Shown here: positions 8,751-18,236 of the stretch, one piece after another
Layout of the letters: each line of letters begins with the position of its first letter
Position numbering within the stretch: position 1 is the stretch's first letter
Assembly: GCF_024448895.1 (NCBI RefSeq)
Contig: NZ_JAMOIC010000002.1
Coordinates: 1 to 64,000, forward strand
DNA length: 64,000 bases
Direction of reading: 5' to 3'
From: Stutzerimonas stutzeri
GTDB taxonomy: Bacteria > Pseudomonadota > Gammaproteobacteria > Pseudomonadales > Pseudomonadaceae
Position numbers and translations under genes: made by a program
Notes under the pieces: generated by a model
Database searches by the model: none
What the model saw: the letters and a program-made list of their open reading frames with translations, nothing else
Told to the model about the DNA's origin: nothing

Positions 8751-9959
8751 TTAGGGCAGGAAGAGTTGCAGCAGGTCATTGAGGAACAGTTGGCCTTTGG
8801 CGGTGGCGACTAGCCGTAGCGGGTCGCGCTCCAGGAGTCCGCGCGCTTCGGCTTCGCGACGACCGTCGGCGAGCAGTGCCGGTGCGAGGCCAGTGCGTTG
8901 AGTGAACAACACTGCGGGCACGCCGTCGTTGAGGCGCAGCACGTTCATCAGGAACTCGAAGGGCAATTCATCCTCTGTCAGCTGCTTTTCACCCGAGCGA
9001 AAGCGTTTGGTCGGGTCTAGATAGTCCTTTGGCAGACGGGTCTTCCAATGGCGGCGGATCTTCCCGTCGGGGCCGCTCGACTTTCCATGGGCGCCGGCGC
9101 CCAGGCCGAGGAAGTCACCAAAGGTCCAGTAATTGAGGTTGTGTCGCGCCTGACGACCCGGCTGCGCATAAGCAGAGGTCTCGTACTGGCCGTAGCCGTG
9201 CTCGGCAAGCAGCACCTGGCCGGCCTCTTGAATGTCCCACAGGGTTTCGTCTTCCGGCAGTTCTGGTGGTTTGCTCCAGAACTCGGTGTTCGGCTCGACC
9301 GTGAGCTGGTACCAGGACAGGTGAGTCGGCTGCTGCGCAATGGCGATTCGCAGGTCGCTCAATGCATCATCCAGGCTCTGGTCCGGTAAGCCGTGCATGA
9401 GGTCGAGGTTGAAGTTATCGAAGCCGGCTGCACGTGCCATATCGGCGGCGCGCACTGCTTCGTCACCATCGTGAATGCGACCCAGCGCGGCTAGTTTTGC
9501 CGGTTGGAAACTCTGCACGCCGATGGACAGACGATTGATGCCAAGGCTGCGGTAGTCGCGAAATTTTTCCTGTTCGAACGTGCCCGGATTGGCTTCCAGG
9601 GTAATTTCGATGTCGTCGGTGAAGCCGATCCGCTGCTCCAGCCCATGCAGAATCCTGCCTAGCGCGCCGGCCGAAAACAGACTTGGCGTACCGCCGCCAA
9701 AGAAGATCGAGCTGAGTTTGCGGCCCTGAGCCTGATCCAGATCGCATTCGAGGTCGGCAAGCAGCGCCGTGACATAAGCGTCTTCGGGGAGCGACGGGCC
9801 TGCAGCGTGCGAATTGAAGTCGCAGTACGGGCATTTGCGCACGCACCAGGGAATATGGACATAGGCCGCCAGGGGCGGAAGCTGAAAGACTGATCCCGAC
9901 GACACCGCCGCCAGGCCGCCGATTTGAGGAATCGGCCCTGGCGTCCCGGTTCCGCTCAT
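8751..9959 (-). CDS. hemW: Radical SAM heme chaperone HemW
   Basis: 402 residues. The N-terminal [12 protein letters not shown] carries the CxxxCxxC that binds the 4Fe-4S cluster, here as [18 protein letters not shown] and the GVQSF segment follow, as in HemN-like proteins. HemW inserts heme into acceptor proteins and is not the coproporphyrinogen dehydrogenase. The N-terminus has about 18 more residues than usual before the YVHIPW strand, but ATG 9959 overlaps the rdgB stop as ATGA, so coupled translation from this start is likely. A later start cannot be excluded. Confidence 0.93.
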   Translation of the reverse strand: MSGTGTPGPIPQIGGLAAVSSGSVFQLPPLAAYVHIPWCVRKCPYCDFNSHAAGPSLPEDAYVTALLADLECDLDQAQGRKLSSIFFGGGTPSLFSAGALGRILHGLEQRIGFTDDIEITLEANPGTFEQEKFRDYRSLGINRLSIGVQSFQPAKLAALGRIHDGDEAVRAADMARAAGFDNFNLDLMHGLPDQSLDDALSDLRIAIAQQPTHLSWYQLTVEPNTEFWSKPPELPEDETLWDIQEAGQVLLAEHGYGQYETSAYAQPGRQARHNLNYWTFGDFLGLGAGAHGKSSGPDGKIRRHWKTRLPKDYLDPTKRFRSGEKQLTEDELPFEFLMNVLRLNDGVPAVLFTQRTGLAPALLADGRREAEARGLLERDPLRLVATAKGQLFLNDLLQLFLP

Positions 9960-10552
9960 GCGATGCCCAGGCGCTGCTTGAGCAGGGCCATAGCCCGTGC
10001 GCGATGGCTGAGCTGGTTCTTGTCGATCGGTGTCATTTCAGCGCTGGAACAGTTGCGTTCCGGCACCCAGAACAGCGGGTCATAACCGAAGCCGTGCTCA
10101 CCCTGAGTCGCATGCAGGATACGACCGTGCCAGAGGCCTTCGCAGATGATCGGGAGCGGATCCTCTGAGTGCCGAACGAGGGCAAGGGCGCAAACGAACT
10201 GCGCACCGCGCTCGCTCTCAGGTACGTCTCTCAAGACGTTTAGCAGCTTGGCATTGTTTGCCGCATCGCCCTTGCCATCGGCATAGCGCGCCGAATAAAT
10301 GCCAGGGGCGCCGCCGAGATGATCCACCGCCAGGCCCGAATCATCGGCCAGGGCTGGAAGTCCGGAGATCCTGGCCGCATTGCGGGCCTTGAGGATGGCG
10401 TTCTCGACGAACGACAGCCCGGTTTCCTCGGGCTCGATGTCGCTGAACTCACCAATCGAGCGTACGCGTACCGCGTCGCCCAGCATGGCTTGAAGTTCCT
10501 TGAGCTTGCCGGTGTTGTGGCTGGCCAGCACCAGTTCATTGAAGGGCATCAT
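9956..10552 (-). CDS. rdgB: XTP/dITP pyrophosphatase RdgB
   Basis: 198 residues. RdgB removes ITP, dITP and XTP from the nucleotide pool by hydrolysis to the monophosphates. The [11 protein letters not shown] substrate loop, the [17 protein letters not shown] metal site and the C-terminal LSHRARAM segment are intact. Two Met codons open the gene (10552 and 10549). The DUF4426 gene's stop overlaps them, and the rdgB stop overlaps hemW, so the three are translationally linked. Confidence 0.95.
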   Translation of the reverse strand: MMPFNELVLASHNTGKLKELQAMLGDAVRVRSIGEFSDIEPEETGLSFVENAILKARNAARISGLPALADDSGLAVDHLGGAPGIYSARYADGKGDAANNAKLLNVLRDVPESERGAQFVCALALVRHSEDPLPIICEGLWHGRILHATQGEHGFGYDPLFWVPERNCSSAEMTPIDKNQLSHRARAMALLKQRLGIA

Positions 10553-10971
10553 TCGTCCGGAAAGAATTCTTGAGAGAAATCGAAATGGATCGGGGCGGCG
10601 CCAGTGGGCTGAACGTTCAGGCTGAAACGCAGCGTTTCACGGGAGTCGAAGGGAAACTGGGCAAGGTAGTAGATTGCCTCGTCGCCCTCCTTGAGCTGCT
10701 TGAACGTCAGCGGGTAATCCTGACCCAGGAGATTCTTCACTACTCCGCTGACCTGTGCCGCGACCGGCTTGCCGGCTTTCAAAACGGAGATGTTGACTAC
10801 GCCCTGGGTCTTGCTGCGCACAAGCCCGGCGGCTGCAGCGATATCGGGTTGCAGGAAGCCGGAATTGAAGGCTATGTAATGCACGTCGTATTCACCGACG
10901 CTGTGCTTGCGCTCTGCCCAGGCGGGCATCGCGAGCAGCAGGGTCAGCAGGCATATCAGGCTAGATCTCAT
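10549..10971 (-). CDS. DUF4426 family exported protein
   Basis: 140 residues with a Sec signal peptide (start [20 protein letters not shown], cleavage after AWA). The mature part matches the DUF4426 family found between metW and rdgB in pseudomonads, with [12 protein letters not shown] at its start and a C-terminal [12 protein letters not shown]. It is predicted periplasmic and of unknown function. Its stop codon overlaps the rdgB start. metW lies 24 bases upstream, in the same direction. Confidence 0.88.
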   Translation of the reverse strand: MRSSLICLLTLLLAMPAWAERKHSVGEYDVHYIAFNSGFLQPDIAAAAGLVRSKTQGVVNISVLKAGKPVAAQVSGVVKNLLGQDYPLTFKQLKEGDEAIYYLAQFPFDSRETLRFSLNVQPTGAAPIHFDFSQEFFPDE

Positions 10972-10995
10972 GGTTTATCTCCAGCGATGGGAAAG

Positions 10996-11595
10996 TCAGC
11001 GGCCCGGGCCGGTGACGCGGTAGATGCCGATTTCGCCAATCAGGTTGGGCCACAGTCGACTCGCGATACCGTGCTTGTGGTGACGATCCACGGCCAGCCG
11101 CTCGAGCACGCGCGCGCCCCGTTCGCGGCACAGTCGCTCGAAATCCTCGAACGTGCAGAAGTGGATGTTCGGCGTGTTGTACCACGTGTAGGGCAGAAAC
11201 TCCGAGACCGGCATGCGGCCCTTGCTGGCCAGATACCAACGGCAGCGCCAATGACCGAAGTTGGGAAAGGTGATGATGCATTCACGACCAACCCGGAGCA
11301 TTTCCTTGAGCAGTTCGTCAGGGTAGTGGACCGCCTGCAGCGCCTGAGTCATGACGACCATATCGAAGCTGTCGCTGGCAAAGTTGCCCAGGCCTTTGTC
11401 GAGGTCCTGCTCGATGACGTTGACGCCTTTCTCGACACAGGCCGCGATATTGTCCGGATCGATCTCCAGCCCGTAACCACTGACCTGCTTGTTGTCGCGC
11501 AGCCAGGCCAGCAGCTCGCCGTTGCCGCAGCCGAGGTCGAGCACGCGGCTCCCAGCCGGTATCCAGTCTTGGATGATGTCCAGATCGGCGCGCAT
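10996..11595 (-). CDS. metW: MetW, methionine biosynthesis methyltransferase-like protein
   Basis: 199 residues. RVLDLGCGNGELLAWL near residues 18-33 is a class I SAM-binding motif, and MVVMTQALQAVHYPDELL and YNTPNIHFCTFEDF are typical of MetW. MetW works with MetX in making O-acylhomoserine for methionine; recent work indicates it forms a complex that activates MetX. It follows metX by 9 bases, as in most pseudomonads. Confidence 0.94.
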   Translation of the reverse strand: MRADLDIIQDWIPAGSRVLDLGCGNGELLAWLRDNKQVSGYGLEIDPDNIAACVEKGVNVIEQDLDKGLGNFASDSFDMVVMTQALQAVHYPDELLKEMLRVGRECIITFPNFGHWRCRWYLASKGRMPVSEFLPYTWYNTPNIHFCTFEDFERLCRERGARVLERLAVDRHHKHGIASRLWPNLIGEIGIYRVTGPGR

Positions 11596-11604
11596 GTGGG
11601 TTCC

Positions 11605-12744
11605 TTATACGACAATGCGGTTCATGTAACCGCTGAAGGCCTGCAAATAGCGGGGGATGGGGATCAGAAACGCATCGTGGCCCTGGGGGGCATCAACTTC
11701 CAGATAACAGACGTTCTTGCGCGCTGCCATGAGTGCATTGACGATCTCGTGCGAGCGCTCCGGTGAGAACCGCCAGTCCGTAGTGAATGAGATCACGCAG
11801 AAGTCCGCCTTGGCGCTCGACAGGGCGCGTGCAAGGTCGTCGTCATGAGCGGCGGCCGGATCGAAATAGTCCAGCGCCTTGGTCATCAACAGGTAGGTGT
11901 TGGCGTCGAAACGGCTGGAGAACTCCTCGCCCTGATAGCGCAGATAGCTCTCGACCTGAAACTCGACGCTGTTGAAATCGTAGTTGAGCTTTTCACTCTT
12001 GAGTCCGCGGCCGAACTTGGTGCCCATGGCATCGTCGGAAAGGTAGGTGATATGGCCGACCATCCGGGCCAGCATCAATCCACGCTTGGGGATCACGCCC
12101 TGTTCCAGGAAGTGCCCGCCGTGAAATTCCGGGTCGGAGAGGATGGCCTGGCGAGCCACCTCGTTGAACGCAATGTTCTGCGCGGACAGCTTGGGCGCCG
12201 AGGCAATCGCCACGCAATGGCGAACCCGCTCGGGGTAGCTGATCGTCCACTGCAGCGCCTGCATGCCGCCCAGGCTGCCACCCACTACCGCTGCCCACTG
12301 CGCGATTCCCAGTACATCGGCCAGACGCGCCTGACTGTTGACCCAATCCTCGACGGTGACCACCGGGAAATCTGCGCCGTAGGGCTTGCCGGTCTGCGGG
12401 TTGACGCTGCTGGGGCCGGTAGATCCATTGCAGCCACCGAGGTTGTTCAGGCTCACCACGAAGAAGCGATTGGTGTCGATTGCCTTGCCCGGGCCGATAC
12501 AGCTGTCCCACCAGCCAGGTTTGCGGTCTTCGGAATCGTGAAAGCCTGCGGCATGATGATGCCCTGACAACGCGTGACAGATCAGCACGGCGTTGCTGCG
12601 CGCGGCGTTCAGTTCGCCATAGGTTTCGTAGATCAGCTGGTAGGTATTGAGCGTGCGGCCGCAGGCAAGTGCCAGCGGCTCGGCAAAGTGCTCGACCTTC
12701 GGACTCACCAGACCAACGGAATCGGCTGGAATAGCAGTGGGCAT
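11605..12744 (-). CDS. metX: Homoserine O-acyltransferase MetX (probably succinyl-specific)
   Basis: 379 residues, alpha/beta hydrolase fold. It acylates homoserine to commit it to methionine synthesis. The nucleophile elbow GGSLGGMQ, the [12 protein letters not shown] oxyanion region, and the final GHDAFL with the catalytic His are present. Pseudomonas MetX proteins have been shown to use succinyl-CoA, so succinyltransferase activity is the better guess, from family knowledge and not from a residue I checked. First gene of the metX-metW-DUF4426-rdgB-hemW-DUF3392 series. Confidence 0.93.
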   Translation of the reverse strand: MPTAIPADSVGLVSPKVEHFAEPLALACGRTLNTYQLIYETYGELNAARSNAVLICHALSGHHHAAGFHDSEDRKPGWWDSCIGPGKAIDTNRFFVVSLNNLGGCNGSTGPSSVNPQTGKPYGADFPVVTVEDWVNSQARLADVLGIAQWAAVVGGSLGGMQALQWTISYPERVRHCVAIASAPKLSAQNIAFNEVARQAILSDPEFHGGHFLEQGVIPKRGLMLARMVGHITYLSDDAMGTKFGRGLKSEKLNYDFNSVEFQVESYLRYQGEEFSSRFDANTYLLMTKALDYFDPAAAHDDDLARALSSAKADFCVISFTTDWRFSPERSHEIVNALMAARKNVCYLEVDAPQGHDAFLIPIPRYLQAFSGYMNRIVV

Positions 12745-12825
12745 CGACCCTGGCTCGTACTGGAAGAAGGCGGCAAAGTCTAAAGGTTAGCGCGCCTCAA
12801 TTCATCCTCAATCGAAACGCAGGGT

Positions 12826-14787
12826 TTACACCAGACTTGTACCGGTGAGACTGACCACCTTTCCCTGGCGCCGGATCGGGGCCGGGCGGCGCAGCAGTCT
12901 GAGCATTTCACCGGCCTGGGCCAGCTGCTGTTCCAGTTCGAGGCTGTAACGCGCCAGCAAGCGCCCGCGCTGGCTGCTTTGCTGGCTGTCCTGCGCCAGA
13001 TGCTTGAGCCTCAGCATGTGGGCTTCGAGCTGCTGCTTATGCTCCAGTGAATGCTGCATCAGCGGCATCAGTGCTTCGTTGGCCCACTGCTCGGCGTCCT
13101 GGCGCAGGCGTTGATGCATGCCGATGACCTCCTGCACCAGCGTGGCGAAGAATCGCCGGGTCAGCGCGCGCTGCTCGGTGAGCATCGTCTTGAGTTGCAG
13201 GCGGAACTGGTCTGCCTTGTTCTGCAGACGCTTGAGCTCCCTTTGATAGGGCGCCAGACGGAACAGCGGAGCGTCAACGCCGTGCAGGGGGTTTTCATCG
13301 TTGTGACGGCGGTAGATGGCCGAGACCATCTTGTTTGCCAGTGCAGCCTCGTGCTCGAGCGCGGCCAGATCCTGCTCCACCGAGCGGAAGAAGTGCAGGA
13401 TGCTCAGGTTGATACCCAAGGTGGTAAGGCTGCCTGTCAGGCTGCGGCGCAGACGTGCAAGGTGCTCGTCCAGACGCTCGGCGCGCACCGTGCCGCGCAG
13501 CAGTTCACCCTGACGCTGCAGCAGGCGTTGATTGGTCTTCAATTGCAGCAGGCGTTTATGGTGCTGGTTGTGGTCATGGCGGGTGCGAGCCGTGAGCTCC
13601 ATCAGCAGCTGCCCGCTGTCCTGGCGTTGGCTGTCGAGCGACTCACACTGCTCGCGCACCTTGCCCAGGCGCTGGGTCAGTATTTGCTGACTGTTCTGCA
13701 ACAGCGCTAGCACCTGACGCACTACCTGCTGCTCCAGCAGGCGTTCCTTCTGCGCGAGGATGCGCTCGCAAAGCAACTGCTCCAGCGTTTCCAGCCGGCT
13801 GCGTTCCAGCAGCTGCTGGTCACCGCGAATTCTGGCAAGCAGGGCTTGTTTGGCCGAGAGCGGGAGCACGTCCTCAACCGCGATCCCAAGCTGCTGTGCA
13901 GTAGCAGCCTGCATGCGTTGAATCGCGTCATTGACGAAGGCATCACCGGACACGTCATCCCACAGGACGTCGATCTTGTTCAGTACGGCGAACAGGCGGT
14001 GCCGGTCGCCATCATCGAGCTGGCGGATGTGCTGCTGCCAGATGTCCATGTCGCTTGCGGTGACGCCGGCATCGGCAGACAGCAGGAAGATCACCGCCTG
14101 GGCGTTCGGCAGCATGGACAGGGTGAGCTCCGGCTCGCTGCCCAAGGCATTCAGGCCCGGCGTATCGAGAATTCTCAGGCCCTGGCGCAACAAGGGGTGG
14201 TCGAAGTTTACCATCGCGTGCCGCCAGGCCGGCACTACCACTTCGCCAGCGGTTTCAGACTGCTCCAGCGCGTCAGGGTGGAAGCCCAGCTGAATGGCCT
14301 GCTCGACCGGCATCGACTTGGAGGAGGCGACCTGCGTGAAGGCTTCAACCATAGCGTCAGGGTTTTCAGGGTCGAGCGCGACATTCGTCCAGAGGCGCGG
14401 GCTGCGCTTGAGCTGGGCGATGCTGGTGTCCTCGAGGCGTGATTCGATGGGCAGCAGCCGGATATACGAACGCTCGGCGCGAGGGTCGTAGAACAATTCG
14501 GTGGGGCACATGGTGGTGCGGCCGGCGCGTGAGGGAAGAATGCGTTGGCCGTAGCCGGAAAAGAACAGGCTGTTGATCAGCTCTGTCTTGCCTCGGGAGA
14601 ACTCGCCCACAAAGGCCAGTGTGATGTGATCGGTGCGTAGCAGCTTAAGCGCACGGTCGAGCCTGGCATCGACCGCATCCGAGTTGAGCCGGTTGTGCGC
14701 CAGCCAGCTGCGGTAACGGGTGATTTCGCGGACCAGGTCGCGCTTCCAGGTGACGTAGGCGTCCACCTGCCGGTCGAGTCGTTCCAT
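12826..14787 (-). CDS. Dynamin-like GTPase
   Basis: 653 residues. Walker A GEFSRGKT lies at 61-68, a conserved Thr in RAGRTTMCPTEL forms switch I, ILDTPGLN is the G3 motif and LNKID the G4 motif. The C-terminal half is almost entirely helical and rich in Gln, Leu and Arg, with coiled-coil character (for example LRLKHLAQDSQQSSQRGR), like bacterial dynamin-related proteins. There is no clear transmembrane pair, so membrane binding, if any, would be through the helical part. Partners and role are unknown. It stands between metX and yggT in the same direction. Confidence 0.82.
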   Translation of the reverse strand: MERLDRQVDAYVTWKRDLVREITRYRSWLAHNRLNSDAVDARLDRALKLLRTDHITLAFVGEFSRGKTELINSLFFSGYGQRILPSRAGRTTMCPTELFYDPRAERSYIRLLPIESRLEDTSIAQLKRSPRLWTNVALDPENPDAMVEAFTQVASSKSMPVEQAIQLGFHPDALEQSETAGEVVVPAWRHAMVNFDHPLLRQGLRILDTPGLNALGSEPELTLSMLPNAQAVIFLLSADAGVTASDMDIWQQHIRQLDDGDRHRLFAVLNKIDVLWDDVSGDAFVNDAIQRMQAATAQQLGIAVEDVLPLSAKQALLARIRGDQQLLERSRLETLEQLLCERILAQKERLLEQQVVRQVLALLQNSQQILTQRLGKVREQCESLDSQRQDSGQLLMELTARTRHDHNQHHKRLLQLKTNQRLLQRQGELLRGTVRAERLDEHLARLRRSLTGSLTTLGINLSILHFFRSVEQDLAALEHEAALANKMVSAIYRRHNDENPLHGVDAPLFRLAPYQRELKRLQNKADQFRLQLKTMLTEQRALTRRFFATLVQEVIGMHQRLRQDAEQWANEALMPLMQHSLEHKQQLEAHMLRLKHLAQDSQQSSQRGRLLARYSLELEQQLAQAGEMLRLLRRPAPIRRQGKVVSLTGTSLV

Positions 14788-14903
14788 GATCCTGTTGCTT
14801 CCTGAAAGGCGAATCGGGCGATTATCCCAGTCGCCCGATGCCGGTCAATCCAGCCTTTGTGAACTACCGCCCAAACGCCGCAACGGCACATGGGCGGTAC
14901 GGC

Positions 14904-15494
14904 TCAAATCAGCGAACGGAGGATGTTCGGCATGTGGGTCATCATTGCCAGATTGTTGATGACCAGCATGTCCAGCAGCTTGAGTGCGAGGAACGCGAAG
15001 ATTGGCGAGATATCCAGTCCGCCCAGGTTGGGCAGCAGCCGACGGAAGGGCGCGAGCGCCGGTTCACAGATCTGACTGACCAGCTGAGCGCCCGGGTTCT
15101 GGCTGCCGGGGGCAACCCAGGACAGGATCACGCTGATGATCAGCGCATAGAAAAAGATGTTCAGGAACAGTCCGGTCACGCCAATGATGGCCCAGACCAG
15201 AAGCTGCAGCGGGTTGCCGATGGTGCCAAAGGCGATCATCAGAATGGCTGCCATCAACAGCACTTGAAGGATGATAGCCAGGACCAATGAGGACAGGTCG
15301 ATGCCACCAATGCTGGGGATCACCCGGCGTAGCGGCCGCAGCAGCGGGTGGGTAGCGCGGACGATGAACTGGCTCAGCGGGTTATAGAAATCGGCCCGAA
15401 CCAACTGCAGGATGAAGCGCAGAAGAACGATCAGCAGGTAAAGGCTGCCGAGCGTTTGTACGATCAGGATCAGGGCTTGCGAGAGTTGCGACAT
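14904..15494 (-). CDS. yggT: YggT family membrane protein
   Basis: 196 residues with two tandem YGGT domains, each with two membrane helices. The LLRFILQLVRADFYNPLSQF and NPGAQLVSQICEPALAPFRR loops show the repeated pattern of NP-S/L and P-L/F-R residues. The role is not settled: osmotic or turgor adaptation and division-site links have been proposed. It follows proC by 9 bases, the usual arrangement in proteobacteria. Confidence 0.92.
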   Translation of the reverse strand: MSQLSQALILIVQTLGSLYLLIVLLRFILQLVRADFYNPLSQFIVRATHPLLRPLRRVIPSIGGIDLSSLVLAIILQVLLMAAILMIAFGTIGNPLQLLVWAIIGVTGLFLNIFFYALIISVILSWVAPGSQNPGAQLVSQICEPALAPFRRLLPNLGGLDISPIFAFLALKLLDMLVINNLAMMTHMPNILRSLI

Positions 15495-15503
15495 GAAGGC
15501 TCC

Positions 15504-16331
15504 TTAGTTGCCCAGTTGTTCGGCGAGTTCGGCCGAGCGTTGTGCTGCTGCGTTCATCGCCTGTGTAACCAGGGTTTCGAAGCCGCCCGCCTGAAAGGCT
15601 TTGATTGCCGCTTCGGTCGTTCCGTTCGGCGAGGTGACCCGACGGCGTAATTCTGCTGCCTCCACATCGCTTTCACAGGCCATACGCGCGGCGCCCAAAG
15701 CGGTCTGCATTGTCAGCTGGGCTGCTGTGTTCCGCGGCAAGCCGAGCCTCTCGCCGGCAGCGGTCATGGCTTCGATCATCAGAAAAAAATAGGCCGGGCC
15801 GCTGCCGGATACGGCCGTCACGGCGTCAATCAACGCCTCCTGGTCCAGCCAAAGCGCCACCCCTACAGCCGATAGCAGCTGCTCGGCCTGTTGCTTCTGC
15901 CTGTCCGACACCTCGCCGTTGGCGAACAACCCGCTGACGCCCTGGCGCAAAAGGGAGGGGGTATTGGGCATACAGCGCACTATCGCGCGTGGGGTTTGCT
16001 CGCCCAGCCACGACTGCAGGCTGGCGCAGCTGATGCCTGCTGCGATCGACACAATCAGTTGATCCGTTTGCAGATGTGCGGCCAGGTCGCGACACACCGT
16101 CTGCATGACCTGCGGTTTGACCGCCAGCACGATCACTTCTGCGCTTGCGATGGCTTGGGTGTTCTCTGCGAAGGTATCGATGCCGTAAGTGCTTTCCAGT
16201 TCTTTACGCCTTTCTGCGCCGGGGTCACTTGCGCAGATGGCTGAGGCCGGAATGCCTTGAGCGCGCAGGCCGCCAATCAAGCTGGCGGCCATGTTGCCGC
16301 CGCCAATGAAGGCGATACGGGGAGAGCTCAT
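15504..16331 (-). CDS. proC: Pyrroline-5-carboxylate reductase ProC
   Basis: 275 residues. It reduces pyrroline-5-carboxylate to proline with NAD(P)H. The Rossmann motif FIGGGNMA is at the N-terminus, VRCMPNTPSLLRQG in the middle, and the C-terminal VSGSGPAYFFLMIEAM and LRRRVTSPNGTTEAA blocks are the catalytic and dimer signatures. It lies in yggS-proC-yggT, 12 bases after yggS. Confidence 0.96.
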   Translation of the reverse strand: MSSPRIAFIGGGNMAASLIGGLRAQGIPASAICASDPGAERRKELESTYGIDTFAENTQAIASAEVIVLAVKPQVMQTVCRDLAAHLQTDQLIVSIAAGISCASLQSWLGEQTPRAIVRCMPNTPSLLRQGVSGLFANGEVSDRQKQQAEQLLSAVGVALWLDQEALIDAVTAVSGSGPAYFFLMIEAMTAAGERLGLPRNTAAQLTMQTALGAARMACESDVEAAELRRRVTSPNGTTEAAIKAFQAGGFETLVTQAMNAAAQRSAELAEQLGN

Positions 16332-16343
16332 GCGGAGGTTCCT

Positions 16344-17057
16344 TTATTCATGCGAAGGGCCGGCCGAGGCCGTCTGCGGTGGATAGGCGCGGGCGCCAAA
16401 CAGCGCAGTGCCGATACGGACCCAAGTAGCGCCTTCGGCGATGGCGGCTTCAAGGTCCTGGCTCATGCCCATGGAAAGAGTGTCGAGATCAAGGTTGAGT
16501 TCGCTTTGCAGCTGGCGCAGACGGGCGAATGCGGCGCGTTGCTCCGCTGGGTCGTCGGTCGGTTCAGGGATCGCCATCAGCCCGCGCAGGCGCAGACGGG
16601 GCAGGGCGATAATCGCCTGTGCCAACTCGGGTACGTCCAACAGTTCGCAGCCTGACTTGCTGGCTTCGCCACTGACGTTGACCTGCAGGCAGACATTCAA
16701 TGGGGCTAGCTCGGGCGGGCGTTGATCCGAGAGGCGCTGGGCAATCTTCAGGCGGTCCACCGAGTGAACCCAGTCGAAATGCTCGGCGATCAATTTGGTC
16801 TTGTTCGACTGAATGGGACCAATGAAATGCCAGGTCAGTGAGAGATCACGGAGGTCGGCCTGTTTCTCCAACGCTTCCTGCAGATAGTTCTCACCAAAAT
16901 CACGCTGGCCGGCGTCGCTGGCCTCGCGGATAGCGCCCGCCGGCTGGGTCTTGCTCACCGCCAGCAGCCGCACCTCATCGGGATCGCGCGCCACAGCTTG
17001 CGCCGCCTCACGGATGCGCGTTCCGACCTTTGCAATATTCGTCGCTATCGTGGACAT
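16344..17057 (-). CDS. yggS: PLP-binding protein YggS (PLPBP family)
   Basis: 237 residues. Single-domain alanine-racemase fold that holds pyridoxal phosphate and keeps PLP and amino-acid pools balanced, with no known catalysis. LLAVSKTQPAGAI carries the PLP lysine; FGENYLQEAL, WHFIGPIQSNK and MGMSQDLEAAIAEGATWVRIGTALFG are family signatures. It is divergent from pilT, with a 66-base gap that must hold both promoters. Confidence 0.95.
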   Translation of the reverse strand: MSTIATNIAKVGTRIREAAQAVARDPDEVRLLAVSKTQPAGAIREASDAGQRDFGENYLQEALEKQADLRDLSLTWHFIGPIQSNKTKLIAEHFDWVHSVDRLKIAQRLSDQRPPELAPLNVCLQVNVSGEASKSGCELLDVPELAQAIIALPRLRLRGLMAIPEPTDDPAEQRAAFARLRQLQSELNLDLDTLSMGMSQDLEAAIAEGATWVRIGTALFGARAYPPQTASAGPSHE

Positions 17058-17123
17058 TACCTGCGCCTGCCACCTTAGGGTCTGCGCGGCATTCTACCTG
17101 CTTGCTTGTAATTGGGGAGTCCC

Positions 17124-18158
17124 ATGGATATCACAGAGCTGCTGGCGTTCAGTGCCAAGCAGGGTGCGTCGGATTTGCACCTTTCGTCCGGCCTGCCGCC
17201 GATGATCCGCGTTGACGGCGATGTACGCCGCATCAACCTTCCGGCGATGGATCACAAGCAAGTGCACGCGCTGATCTACGACATCATGAACGACAAACAG
17301 CGCAAGGATTTCGAAGAGTTCCTCGAGACCGATTTCTCGTTCGAAGTACCGGGCGTGGCGCGTTTCCGGGTCAACGCCTTCAACCAGAACCGCGGCGCTG
17401 GTGCAGTATTCCGGACTATTCCGTCCAAGGTGCTGACAATGGAAGACCTTGGAATGGGTGAGGTCTTCCGCAAGATCACCGACGTACCTCGCGGGCTGGT
17501 GCTGGTGACCGGGCCGACCGGTTCGGGCAAGTCGACCACCCTGGCGGCGATGCTGGACTACCTGAACAGCACCAAGTACCACCACATTCTCACCATCGAA
17601 GACCCCATCGAATTCGTTCACGAGTCGAAGAAGTGCCTGGTCAACCAGCGTGAGGTGCATCGCGATACGCTCGGCTTCTCCGAAGCACTGCGCTCGGCGC
17701 TGCGTGAAGACCCGGACATCATTCTGGTCGGTGAAATGCGCGATCTGGAGACTATCCGTCTGGCGCTGACTGCCGCGGAAACCGGTCACCTGGTGTTCGG
17801 TACCTTGCACACCACCTCTGCCGCCAAGACCATCGATCGGGTCGTTGACGTTTTCCCTGCGGAAGAAAAGTCGATGGTCCGCTCGATGCTGTCGGAGTCA
17901 CTGCAGGCGGTAATCTCGCAGACACTGTTGAAGAAGGTTGGCGGCGGCCGCGTTGCGGCGCATGAAATCATGATCGGCACTCCGGCGATCCGAAACCTGA
18001 TCCGCGAAGACAAGGTGGCGCAAATGTATTCGTCCATCCAGACCGGTGGATCGTTGGGCATGCAAACGCTGGATTCTTGCCTGAAAGGACTGTTGGCCAA
18101 GGGGATCATTTCGCGCGACAACGCCAAGGAAAAGGCCAAGCAGCCGGAAAATTTCTGA
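17124..18158 (+). CDS. pilT: Type IV pilus retraction ATPase PilT
   Basis: 344 residues, the normal length. PilT is the hexameric ATPase at the cytoplasmic base of the pilus that drives retraction and twitching. Walker A GPTGSGKSTT, the Asp box ILTIEDPIEFVH, Walker B DPDIILVGEMRD, the His box TGHLVFGTLHTTSA and the C-terminal AIRNLIRE (the AIRNLIRE motif needed for retraction) are all present. I start at ATG 17124, with GGGGAG 6 bases upstream; a TTG at 17112 is less likely. Confidence 0.97.
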   Translation: MDITELLAFSAKQGASDLHLSSGLPPMIRVDGDVRRINLPAMDHKQVHALIYDIMNDKQRKDFEEFLETDFSFEVPGVARFRVNAFNQNRGAGAVFRTIPSKVLTMEDLGMGEVFRKITDVPRGLVLVTGPTGSGKSTTLAAMLDYLNSTKYHHILTIEDPIEFVHESKKCLVNQREVHRDTLGFSEALRSALREDPDIILVGEMRDLETIRLALTAAETGHLVFGTLHTTSAAKTIDRVVDVFPAEEKSMVRSMLSESLQAVISQTLLKKVGGGRVAAHEIMIGTPAIRNLIREDKVAQMYSSIQTGGSLGMQTLDSCLKGLLAKGIISRDNAKEKAKQPENF

Positions 18159-18236
18159 TTCTTTACAAGGCCTTGGTGATACTGCTGGGCCTTCCGCTTC
18201 GCTACAAATCGGCTACGCCGGACTACGAGAACGACG

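Noticed and set aside
10570-11766. 398-codon open frame antisense to the DUF4426, metW and metX genes
   Set aside because: It crosses three well-supported genes and has no recognisable domain.
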